Assembly: GCA_017473015.1 (NCBI GenBank)
Contig: JAFUNP010000028.1
Location: 31,396-95,395 of the forward strand
Reading direction: 5' to 3'
DNA length: 64,000 nt
From: Oscillospiraceae bacterium
GTDB taxonomy: Bacteria; Bacillota; Clostridia; Oscillospirales; Ruminococcaceae
Shown here: piece by piece, positions 26,125 through 32,458 of the stretch
Position numbering within the stretch: position 1 is the first letter of the stretch
Layout: the number at the start of each line of letters is the position of its first letter
Notes under the pieces: generated by a model
Seen by the model: only the letters and a program-made list of their open reading frames with translations
The model's database searches: none
What the model was told of the DNA's origin: nothing
Program-made: the position numbers and the translations under genes

Positions 26125-26691
26125 TTAATATTTTCTGAACCATTCAAACTCCTGCTGTGCAAAAGGAGTGTGCAGCTTGTCTTTGTCGCTGAGTTTGATT
26201 TCGCAGTCTATTTCAGGCCACTGTACATTTACAGTTTCATCGTTGTAAGGGATGCCGCCTTCTGCTTTTGGATTGTACAGGTCTGTGCATTTGTACACAA
26301 ATTCTGCTTCGTCAGACAGAACAAGGAAACCATGGGCAAAGCCTTCCGGAACATAAAACTGCACTTTGTTTTCTTCAGAAAGGGTAACGCCGTACCACTG
26401 GCCGAAAGTTTTTGAATTTGGACGGCAGTCAACGGCTACATCGTACACTTCGCCTTTGATAACGCGCACCAGCTTGCCCTGTGTGTTTTCTTTCTGGAAG
26501 TGAAGACCGCGCAGAACGCCTTTTGTGCTTTTGGAATGGTTGTCCTGTACAAATTCAGCTGTAATACCTGCGGCAGCAAATTCACCTTTGTGGAATGTTT
26601 CCATAAAGAAACCGCGGCTGTCGCCGAATACTGTAGGCTTGATAACAACCAGACCTTCTATTTCGTTTTTGATAAACTCAAATTTACCCAT
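26125..26691 (-). CDS. rfbC: dTDP-4-dehydrorhamnose 3,5-epimerase
   Basis: 188 residues from ATG at 26691 (AAGGA upstream; the longer frame lacks a site). Cupin-fold epimerase of the dTDP-L-rhamnose pathway. GDSRGFFMETFH (about 22-33), DNHSKSTKGVLRGLHFQ (about 50-66) with the catalytic His, and FYVPEGFAHGFLVLSDEAEFVYKCTD (about 111-136) are diagnostic. rfbA, rfbB and rfbD are not in the window. The epimerase therefore depends on genes elsewhere, or the partners have been lost here. First gene of the exporter unit. Confidence 0.93.
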   Translation of the reverse strand: MGKFEFIKNEIEGLVVIKPTVFGDSRGFFMETFHKGEFAAAGITAEFVQDNHSKSTKGVLRGLHFQKENTQGKLVRVIKGEVYDVAVDCRPNSKTFGQWYGVTLSEENKVQFYVPEGFAHGFLVLSDEAEFVYKCTDLYNPKAEGGIPYNDETVNVQWPEIDCEIKLSDKDKLHTPFAQQEFEWFRKY

Positions 26692-26871
26692 TTTCAAATC
26701 CTTCTTTATATTTAAAAATTTTGTTACGATTAAACGGCGCATAATTACGCACTATAACATATTAATATTACCATAAATCAATAGTATTTTCAATAATAAG
26801 GACACCAGTGGCAGTTATGTAAATGGTAAACAAATTGTTAAAATACAATGATTAAGCAGTCAGAAAACAAA

Positions 26872-26893
26872 AAAGGCAGGACAAACCCTGCCT
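26872..26893 (-). terminator. Terminator of the DUF2304/GT unit
   Basis: AGGCAGG/CCTGCCT stem followed on the minus strand by T6. It divides the GT4-GT2-DUF2304 operon from rfbC and the exporter genes. Confidence 0.75.
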
Positions 26894-26899
26894 GTAGTC

Positions 26900-27271
26900 T
26901 TATTTATCTTCTTTTTTATCATTATCTGTCTGTGCAGAATCGATGGCAATTCTCTGTACCAGTTCGGTAATTTTTATCTGCAGACGGCTGATTTTCAGTG
27001 TCATATAGAACTGGTTTACCAGCAGAATTGCAATCATCACCAAAAAAACAAAGTTGGCCGGAGATTCCACGCGCACCAGACGGGCAAACCAGAACGGAAT
27101 CTGTGGGAATACGCTGATAGTCACCAGCGCCACGCACATAATAATCCAGAACATTGTATCTTCAATGCGCACGCGGCTTTTGCGGATAAAATGTACCACA
27201 AACATAAATGCTATCACGCTGCCTGCTATAAGGAACAGGCGCATTTCGGGCGTAAGATATGTGTATCTCAT
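26900..27271 (-). CDS. DUF2304 small membrane protein
   Basis: 123 residues from ATG at 27271, with GGGGG 8-12 bases upstream. Three hydrophobic helices (about 10-28, 38-60, 70-90) are followed by a charged helix with heptad-like repeats (TLKISRLQIKITELVQRI) at the C-terminus. The length, three helices and position right behind a dolichyl-phosphate-mannose-synthase-like GT2 identify it as DUF2304, which is usually paired with such enzymes. It may help the GT2 at the membrane. This is a common association and not a proven role. Confidence 0.85.
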   Translation of the reverse strand: MRYTYLTPEMRLFLIAGSVIAFMFVVHFIRKSRVRIEDTMFWIIMCVALVTISVFPQIPFWFARLVRVESPANFVFLVMIAILLVNQFYMTLKISRLQIKITELVQRIAIDSAQTDNDKKEDK

Positions 27272-27276
27272 ACTGG

Positions 27277-27969
27277 TTACCCCCTTCTCTTTCTGAACCA
27301 CTGGATAAGAATGATACTGATACCCATTTTGGTCATATATTTCATGGCGTTTACAGGGTTGAGATAGCTTTCCCCTGCTATTCTTTCTGCCATCTGTACC
27401 TGAATTTCAGACACTGTAGCACCATTTTTCATCAGATAGCTGATGGTGTCCGGTTCCGGGGTGTAGTTGGCATCCATGGCAAATTCTTTTATCATTTTTT
27501 TGTTGAACAGTCGCATACCGCTGGTAGGGTCGGTCAGTTTTTTGCCTGTGGTCAGCTTCATGGCAAAGGCGATAAGATGAGAGCCGAACATACGCAGGCT
27601 GACAGGCTTTTTCTCTGTGACAAAGCGTGAACCTATGACAATATCCACGCCCTTTGACTGCATTTCATCTATCATAGGCTGGATAAACTGTGGCAGATGC
27701 TGGCCGTCAGCATCAAACTGAATGGCGGCATCGTAACCCTTGAGATGGGCATACTTCAGCCCGGCCTGAAAACCGCCGGCAAGACCCAGGTTTACAGGCA
27801 GGTCAATAAGATTATATCCCCTTTCACGGCATATCCGGGCTGTATCATCACGGGAGCCGTCGTTTACCACAACATAGTCAAACTGCGGATAATTCTCAAT
27901 GAGATTATCCACCACTCGGCTGATATTGTCCTGCTCATTGTAAGCAGGAATGATTACAAGTACTTTCAT
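27277..27969 (-). CDS. Polyprenyl-phosphate glycosyltransferase-like GT2
   Basis: 230 residues from ATG at 27969 (GAGGAAA upstream). GT-A fold: VLVIIPAYNEQDNISRVVDNL (about 3-23), VVNDGSRDDT (about 35-44), LPVNLGLAGGFQAGL (about 56-70), AIQFDADGQHLP (about 82-93). GSRF and the DPTSGMRLFNKKM segment are typical of dolichyl/undecaprenyl-phosphate mannosyl- or glucosyltransferases. It lacks the C-terminal membrane helices some members have. DUF2304 is directly downstream and a GT4 directly upstream. Confidence 0.88.
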   Translation of the reverse strand: MKVLVIIPAYNEQDNISRVVDNLIENYPQFDYVVVNDGSRDDTARICRERGYNLIDLPVNLGLAGGFQAGLKYAHLKGYDAAIQFDADGQHLPQFIQPMIDEMQSKGVDIVIGSRFVTEKKPVSLRMFGSHLIAFAMKLTTGKKLTDPTSGMRLFNKKMIKEFAMDANYTPEPDTISYLMKNGATVSEIQVQMAERIAGESYLNPVNAMKYMTKMGISIILIQWFRKRRG

Positions 27970-27977
27970 CGGTTTCC

Positions 27978-29129
27978 TCAAAATTTATTTTTTTCCATGG
28001 CTATCTGTTCCAGCTTTTCTGCGGTGATTTTCCATGTGAAGTTTCTCTGTGAATTTTCAAAAGCATTTTCAGCCGCTGTCTGTCGCCAGGCATCATCGGC
28101 CAGAGCGCTGTCCAGCGCGGTATAAATGCTGTCAGGCTGCATATCCGGAAACAGCAAACCGTGGTCATCGTCCACAATCAGCTGCGGTGAGCCGCCTGTA
28201 GGAGTAGTGAGCACTACTGTTTTAAGTGCAGCCGCCTCCAGCACTGTGGTGGCAAAGCCTTCGGAGAAGGTAGGCAGACAGAACACATCGCTCAGTTCAA
28301 TGAGGGCCAGATTTTCTTCGTAAGGCAGGCGGCCTGTCAATATAACACCGTCCTGCTGTGTGCTGTTTACCTTTTCCCACAAGGGGCCGTCACCTGCCAT
28401 AACCAGCAGTGTGTCAGGGTATTTTTCCTTTATCCTGCTGAAAGCCTGTACCATCTGCTCAACACCCTTTTCGGGGATAAAACGGGAGGAAAAGGCTATC
28501 ACTTTTTTACCTGTCAGGTCCGGCAGTTTTTCCAGCAGTGGCTGTCTGCCTGATGCGGCAGCAGCAGTGATGGTATTCATATCGATGCTGTTGTACAGGA
28601 CTTTGTCTGTTTTTATACCGAAATGCTCCAGCCACCGGCAGCAGGCCAGTGATACACCGTAAAAATCAGGGCACAGCCGGTGTACATATTTACAGGTGAT
28701 GTGCTCGTAAATATTGCCCAGAAAACCGGTGATACCGCCACGCATCAGATGGGCGGTGCCATGCTCAATAACGATGCAGGGCACTTTGTGTTTTCTGCAC
28801 AGGCGTGCAGCGAAAAGACTGCTGGTATAAAAACGGGTCTGAATAACGCAGAAATCCGGCTTTTCTTCTGCAAATTTTCTGGCCAGTGCTTTCTTTTCTG
28901 CGCTTACCTTCAGCACAGGAAAGCGTCCGTTCATCACAGGTATAGCCGGCAGGCGGAAAATATGGATTCCGTCAGCGCTGTGTTCTTCCCGGGGCAGACC
29001 GGGCAGTGATGATGTGACCACAGTGGCACTGTGGCCTTTTGCTGTCAGCTGTGCCGCCAGTGATGCAGTATATCTTTCCACACCGCCCACAGTAGGCAGA
29101 TACTGGGCAGAAAAAAAACAAAAATTCAT
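27978..29129 (-). CDS. GT4-family glycosyltransferase
   Basis: 383 residues, GT-B fold. The N-terminal donor-independent half starts FFSAQYLPTVGGVERYTASLAAQL (about 4-27). The C-terminal nucleotide-sugar half has VIAFSSRFIPEKGVEQMVQAF (about 209-229), LLVMAGDGPLW (about 240-250) and the E-X7-E motif in FCLPTFSEGFATTVLEAAALKTVV (about 285-308). First gene of the GT4-GT2-DUF2304 operon. Adds a sugar to a lipid or glycan acceptor; specificity unknown. Confidence 0.9.
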   Translation of the reverse strand: MNFCFFSAQYLPTVGGVERYTASLAAQLTAKGHSATVVTSSLPGLPREEHSADGIHIFRLPAIPVMNGRFPVLKVSAEKKALARKFAEEKPDFCVIQTRFYTSSLFAARLCRKHKVPCIVIEHGTAHLMRGGITGFLGNIYEHITCKYVHRLCPDFYGVSLACCRWLEHFGIKTDKVLYNSIDMNTITAAAASGRQPLLEKLPDLTGKKVIAFSSRFIPEKGVEQMVQAFSRIKEKYPDTLLVMAGDGPLWEKVNSTQQDGVILTGRLPYEENLALIELSDVFCLPTFSEGFATTVLEAAALKTVVLTTPTGGSPQLIVDDDHGLLFPDMQPDSIYTALDSALADDAWRQTAAENAFENSQRNFTWKITAEKLEQIAMEKNKF

Positions 29130-29247
29130 ATAACATCCTTTAATTTTGCAATATTATCGTTATTATACAGCATTTTCTGTCATTCGTCTACATTTTAAAT
29201 ATTAACAATTCACCTGCTGTGGCAGTATTCGGCTGTTTTTCCACACA

Positions 29248-29284
29248 AAAAAACCGGGTATGTTTCCCCAAAACACACCCGGCT
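29248..29284 (-). terminator. Terminator of the ArsR gene
   Basis: On the minus strand GCCGGGTGTGTTTT pairs with GAAACATACCCGGT and leads into T7. Confidence 0.85.
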
Positions 29285-29295
29285 AATGCTTCAGA

Positions 29296-29565
29296 TTATT
29301 TCGCCCATTCGTTTATAACAGATGTAATTTCCTCCACAACATCTTTATTAACAGAATAGTATACCCATCTGGATTCCTTGCGCGCATTTACAATACCGCT
29401 GTCACAAAGAATTTTCATGTGATGAGACAAAGTTGACTGACCCATTTTGATTTCCCCCAAAATCCGGCCGGCAGACATTTCCCCGTCTTTAATCAGGTCC
29501 ATTATTACCACCCTGTTGCGGTCACCCAGAGCTTTGAATATTCTCTCTTTTTCTCCTGTTTTCAT
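29296..29565 (-). CDS. ArsR-family winged-helix repressor
   Basis: 89 residues from ATG at 29565 (AAAAGGAG upstream). The wHTH is clear: IFKALGDRNRVVIMDLI (about 9-25), then MSAGRILGEIKMGQSTLSHHMKILCDSGIVNARKESRWVYYSV. The recognition helix TLSHHMKIL carries the usual ArsR position. No CxC or the alpha5 metal-ligand pattern is seen (one Cys near 53), so metal sensing is doubtful. A perfect palindrome lies 22 bases upstream, suggesting autoregulation. No transporter is adjacent. Confidence 0.88.
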   Translation of the reverse strand: MKTGEKERIFKALGDRNRVVIMDLIKDGEMSAGRILGEIKMGQSTLSHHMKILCDSGIVNARKESRWVYYSVNKDVVEEITSVINEWAK

Positions 29566-29587
29566 TTTCGCACTCCTTTTAATAAAT

Positions 29588-29608
29588 AACATATTCAAAA
29601 AATATGTT
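29588..29608. promoter_or_regulatory. Palindromic operator upstream of the ArsR gene
   Basis: AACATATT-caaaa-AATATGTT, a perfect 8-bp inverted repeat with a 5-base spacer between the promoter region and the ribosome binding site. Size and placement fit an ArsR dimer site. Confidence 0.6.
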
Positions 29609-29896
29609 TTTTCTTATGTTAACTATAGCAAACCCTACAAAATAAATCAAGCAGGTAGGAATATAAAAAGTGCAAAAAATGAAAAAATATAAATTTTTCT
29701 ATATGTTTTCAAGTAAATATTTGCATAAATACAAATATATTTACCTTGCCTTACCGACCTCATCACATATTTAAGACGATGTAGGGTGAAATATAAAGCA
29801 CTCGTAAGCCAATTGTCCTGGCTGTGTCCGTATCCGGAATTTTTGCATCTGCAGGATAAAAACAATCCATGGAAGCATAATAGTTGCAAAAAACTA
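29609..29896. other. A+T-rich intergenic region without a supported gene
   Basis: No gene with a ribosome binding site is found. A minus-strand frame reaching across the tRNA promoter (29763-29951) has no support. A GTTAAC occurs at 29628 without a partner arm. Confidence 0.5.
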
Positions 29897-29924
29897 TTGC
29901 ATTTTTTGTTTTTGGTGGTATAAT
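29897..29924 (+). promoter_or_regulatory. Promoter of tRNA-Lys
   Basis: TTGCAT (29897-29902), 16 bp spacer and consensus TATAAT (29919-29924), 20 bases before the mature tRNA 5' end. Confidence 0.75.
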
Positions 29925-29944
29925 ATTAAAGCAATCAAAGATAA

Positions 29945-30020
29945 GCACCATTAGCTCAGTTGGTAGAGCAACTGACTCTTAATCAGTGGGTCCCGGGTTC
30001 GAGTCCCTGATGGTGCACCA
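29945..30020 (+). tRNA. tRNA-Lys (anticodon CTT)
   Basis: 76-base cloverleaf. The acceptor stem GCACCAT/ATGGTGC is followed by an encoded ACCA. The D-arm is GCTC-AGTTGGTA-GAGC, the anticodon stem ACTGA/TCAGT with loop CTCTTAA (anticodon CTT at 29978-29980), and the T-arm GGGTTCGAGTCCC. It has its own promoter and terminator. Two further copies of its 3' end lie downstream. Confidence 0.97.
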
Positions 30021-30022
30021 AG

Positions 30023-30058
30023 AAAAACCGATACCCTTTTGGGTGTCGGTTTTCTTTT
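30023..30058 (+). terminator. Terminator of tRNA-Lys
   Basis: AAAACCGATACCC pairs with GGGTGTCGGTTTT, followed by CTTTTT. Confidence 0.85.
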
Positions 30059-30070
30059 TGTTCACGTAAA

Positions 30071-30218
30071 GGGACTCGGACCCGAGAGGGTATTTTGCGT
30101 TAAGCATACAGTCCGGTGGACTGTATGTAGCAAAATGAGCTTGAGCGGCAGCGAAAGCCAGTTAGCATGCAAGGCATCAGCCGCAGCAGGCGGCGAGTCC
30201 CTGATGGTGCACCAAGAA
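30071..30218. repeat. Palindromic insert ending in a second tRNA-Lys 3' end
   Basis: GGGACTCG (30071-30078) mirrors CGAGTCCC (30194-30201). Inside is a strong hairpin (ATTTTGC...CATACAGTCC-ggt-GGACTGTATG...GCAAAAT, 30092-30136) and a G+C-rich stem region. The 25 bases at 30194-30218 repeat 30000-30024 exactly, that is the T-arm 3' half, acceptor strand and ACCA of tRNA-Lys plus AGAA. This fits insertion, or attachment-site duplication, at the tRNA 3' end. Confidence 0.65.
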
Positions 30219-30247
30219 GACTAATCTGAAAAGGTTAGTCTTTTTTA
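30219..30247 (+). terminator. Terminator after the second tRNA 3'-end copy
   Basis: GACTAA/TTAGTC stem with T6, immediately behind the second tRNA 3'-end copy. Confidence 0.7.
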
Positions 30248-30380
30248 TTTCCTCGTTTAGTTAAAGATATACGGGACTCTTTCTCGTCTGCGACTCAGGC
30301 AGTAAAACTGCCTTCGCTTGCATAAGTTCCACCATCGGAAAATCCGTCGCCTGTGGCTTGTATTTTCCGGGTGTCACTTA

Positions 30381-30396
30381 CCTGATGGTGCACCAA
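30381..30396 (+). repeat. Third copy of the tRNA-Lys 3' end
   Basis: Sixteen bases, CCTGATGGTGCACCAA, match 30006-30021 and 30200-30215. No tRNA body precedes it. A CACCATCGG segment about 45 bases upstream could pair with it, so a degenerate structured insert may lie between 30248 and 30380. Confidence 0.6.
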
Positions 30397-30399
30397 ATA

Positions 30400-30429
30400 A
30401 AAGAGAGTATCGTCAGATACTCTCTTTTA
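30400..30429 (+). terminator. Terminator after the third tRNA 3'-end copy
   Basis: AAAGAGAGTATC-gtca-GATACTCTCTTT, a perfect 12-bp stem followed by TATTTTATTT. Confidence 0.85.
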
Positions 30430-30529
30430 TTTTATTTGCAAATACATCTTGACTATACAACCAATTTAATCGATAATTTTATTATGCAGTAAAATACTGT
30501 GAGAATAATAGTAATTTCAAGGAGTTTTT

Positions 30530-31333
30530 ATGCCTGTTATCAATATAACTGATTTTTCATTGCCGCAGCTGGATTTTTATGCCCGATTAAGCGAAAAGCA
30601 GCTGGCGCATTATTATGAGCCTGACACCGGCCTGTTTATTGCAGAAAGCCCCAAAGTGATTGAGCGTGCGCTGAACGCCGGCCATACTGCCCTTTCCTTT
30701 CTGGTGGAGGACAAACACACAGATACACAGGCCAGGGAGCTTATTGAACGATGTGGTGATATACCTGTTTACACAGCACCTTTTGAAGTACTGAAAGAAC
30801 TGACCGGGTTTGAGCTTACCCGCGGTATGCTGGCGGTTATGCGCCGCAAGGAACTGCCGTCCATAGCCGACGTGTGCAGGGACAAGCACCGCATAGTTGT
30901 GCTGGAAAATGTGATGAACCCCACAAATGTAGGGGCAATATTCCGCAGTGCTGCTGCGCTGAATATGGATGCAGTGCTGCTGACAAAGGGCTGCAGTGAC
31001 CCGCTGTACCGCCGTGCTGCCCGTGTGAGCATGGGAACAGTGTTCCAGATTCCGTGGACATTTGTGGATAAGGACTGGCAGACACAGCTGAAAGAACTGG
31101 GGTTCAAAACCGCTGCCATGGCGCTGTGCGATGACACAGTAAACATAGACAATCCGCAGCTGATGGCGGAAGAAAAACTGGCTGTGGTTATGGGCACAGA
31201 GGGTGACGGTCTGGCAGACTGTACCATAGAAAACTGTGACTACACAGTGAAAATCCCTATGTCCCACGGAGTAGATTCACTGAATGTGGCGGCAGCAAGT
31301 GCAGTGGCCTTCTGGCAGCTGGGAAACAAATAA
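30530..31333 (+). CDS. SpoU/TrmH-family RNA 2'-O-methyltransferase
   Basis: 267 residues. An N-terminal substrate-binding domain (about 1-110, with ARLSEKQLAHYYEPDTGLFIAESPKVIERAL) precedes the SPOUT knotted domain. Its three motifs are VLENVMNPTNVGAIFRSAAAL (about 124-144), VVMGTEGDGL (about 222-231) and IPMSHGVDSLNVAAASAVAFW (about 243-263). Members methylate ribose in rRNA or tRNA; the target here is unknown. AAGGAG lies 6 bases before ATG. Its natural terminator seems to have been split by the element that follows. Confidence 0.9.
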   Translation: MPVINITDFSLPQLDFYARLSEKQLAHYYEPDTGLFIAESPKVIERALNAGHTALSFLVEDKHTDTQARELIERCGDIPVYTAPFEVLKELTGFELTRGMLAVMRRKELPSIADVCRDKHRIVVLENVMNPTNVGAIFRSAAALNMDAVLLTKGCSDPLYRRAARVSMGTVFQIPWTFVDKDWQTQLKELGFKTAAMALCDDTVNIDNPQLMAEEKLAVVMGTEGDGLADCTIENCDYTVKIPMSHGVDSLNVAAASAVAFWQLGNK

Positions 31334-31463
31334 AATAAAAAAGCAGTGCATATGAGTTGTACTCTTAATGACAGTTTTCTGTGCCTTTACTGTTGATTTA
31401 AATTTTGCTACAATATAACTAACCGATAAATAAGAATTTGACACGCTTACGGGAGGAATAATC

Positions 31464-31949
31464 ATGAAATATAAAAGAGAAGAAATGCTTGATTTGAACG
31501 AAGAAAATGTAAAAAAGGTATTTGGATATTGTATAGCAACTAATCAAACGCCTAAAGAAAATATTCATGCATATACTTTTTTCAGTCCAAATTGTAAAAC
31601 CAATATTCCAAAAATGAATTTTGATAAAGTAAGATTAGCACAAATGAAGAAATCAATAAATTATATGTTAGGACAATTATTACCTGTTCATTCAAGGGAT
31701 TTAATTATGCCTATACATGGTGGCTTTAGAAAATATACTGATAAGAATTGGACAGTAAATAGAATGCTGTTATTTTCACTATATTATTTAGGTGTAGCTA
31801 CTTCTCAACTTCCTGCGTTTGAACAGGCTCCTGATTCAGACCAAAACTTTATTTCACCAATTAACAGGCAATCTTCTCTTGAACCTACGTTTTCACCCAA
31901 TGATCCTAATTTTGAGAAATGGTGTAGAGATAATAACATTGTTGAATAA
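31464..31949 (+). CDS. Orphan hypothetical protein (cassette-like gene)
   Basis: 161 residues, hydrophilic, rich in Asn, Lys and Pro, with no signal peptide, transmembrane helix or motif I can name. Base composition is clearly more A+T-rich than the flanking housekeeping genes, which points to transfer. GGGAGGAATAATC precedes the ATG, much like the GGAGGAATAATT before the paralogue at 2267. Two bases after its stop comes GTTAAC, the same arrangement as behind both genes of the 2-kb island, although the proteins are not similar. Possible promoter TTTACT-17-TACAAT about 50 bases upstream. Confidence 0.75.
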   Translation: MKYKREEMLDLNEENVKKVFGYCIATNQTPKENIHAYTFFSPNCKTNIPKMNFDKVRLAQMKKSINYMLGQLLPVHSRDLIMPIHGGFRKYTDKNWTVNRMLLFSLYYLGVATSQLPAFEQAPDSDQNFISPINRQSSLEPTFSPNDPNFEKWCRDNNIVE

Positions 31950-31951
31950 TC

Positions 31952-31993
31952 GTTAACTTCCAATTTGTCGAACAGGTGAAATTGCTTGTTAAG
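31952..31993 (+). repeat. attC-like inverted repeat behind the orphan gene
   Basis: TTAAC (31953-31957) pairs with GTTAA (31988-31992). Three bases on each side do not pair. CAATTT (31961-31966) then pairs with AAATTG (31979-31984) around a 12-base loop. Two paired boxes split by an unpaired spacer under a terminal loop is the layout of folded integron attC sites. Confidence 0.45.
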
Positions 31994-32034
31994 GGTTTAG
32001 GTTTCCCTGTCTGCTACGGTATAAGACAAAATTA

Positions 32035-32067
32035 AAAGGAAGCACGAAAACTTCGTGCTTCCTTTCT
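32035..32067 (+). terminator. Terminator of the orphan gene
   Basis: AAAGGAAGCACGAA/TTCGTGCTTCCTTT stem (about 14 bp) with a T-rich tail, inside the inverted-repeat element. Confidence 0.75.
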
Positions 32068-32117
32068 TACTTTCCTTAAGAGTACAACCCTTACCGTACT
32101 GCTTTTATTCTGCATAA

Positions 32118-32366
32118 TTATCTGCCGATTGCCTGTGCCACAGCTTTTGCCAGCTGGTCAGGACAGGATGTAGGATTTTTGCCGCAAGGCAGGCCGGAAA
32201 GGCGTGCAACCAGTTCTTCTGCTTTCATGCCTTCTGCAAGTTTTGCCACGCCCAGATTGTTGCCGTCGCAGCCGTCTGTAATAACAACATTTTTTACGAT
32301 GCCGTCTTCGATATCAAATTCCATATTTCTGGAATGAACTCCTTTCGGAGTGTATGTATAATGCAT
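32118..32366 (-). CDS. TSCPD domain protein (TIGR03905 type)
   Basis: 82 residues from ATG at 32366, with GAGGAGAG upstream. It consists of one TSCPD domain: MHYTYTPKGVHSRNMEFDIEDGIV at the N-terminus, then VITDGCDGN, AKLAEGM and the name-giving NPTSCPDQLAKAV (about 64-76). The cysteines of DGCDGN, LPCG and TSCPD suggest metal or iron-sulfur binding. The same domain occurs at the C-terminus of B12-dependent ribonucleotide reductases. The role of the stand-alone form is unknown. It lies behind the sugar amidotransferase but is separated from it by a hairpin. Confidence 0.88.
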   Translation of the reverse strand: MHYTYTPKGVHSRNMEFDIEDGIVKNVVITDGCDGNNLGVAKLAEGMKAEELVARLSGLPCGKNPTSCPDQLAKAVAQAIGR

Positions 32367-32424
32367 ATTTTCTCTCTCCTCTGTATTTTTTATAATTCTA
32401 TCACGATAAATACATAAATGCAAC

Positions 32425-32448
32425 AAAGGCACCCTGACGGGTGCCTTT
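32425..32448. terminator. Hairpin terminator between amidotransferase and TSCPD genes
   Basis: AAAGGCACCC-tga-CGGGTGCCTTTAT. The T-run is better on the plus strand, but it also follows the minus-strand amidotransferase gene. Confidence 0.55.
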
Positions 32449-32458
32449 ATTCTGTCAA

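Larger units (their letters stand above)
31334..32108. mobile_element. Inverted-repeat-bounded element carrying one orphan gene
   Basis: GTTGTACTCTTAA (31356-31368) and TTAAGAGTACAAC (32076-32088) form a perfect 13-bp inverted repeat, extendable with mismatches to about 24 bp. Just outside, AATAAAAAAGCAGTGC (31334-31349) and GTACTGCTTTTATT (32095-32108) look like the two arms of one bidirectional terminator between the convergent neighbours, now separated by about 740 bp. The inside is A+T-rich and holds one gene with its own promoter-like sequence, an attC-like site and a terminator. No transposase is present. Target duplications are not obvious. Confidence 0.5.

Noticed and set aside
29763..29951. 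62-codon minus-strand frame next to tRNA-Lys
   Set aside because: It overlaps the tRNA promoter and 5' end and lacks a ribosome binding site.
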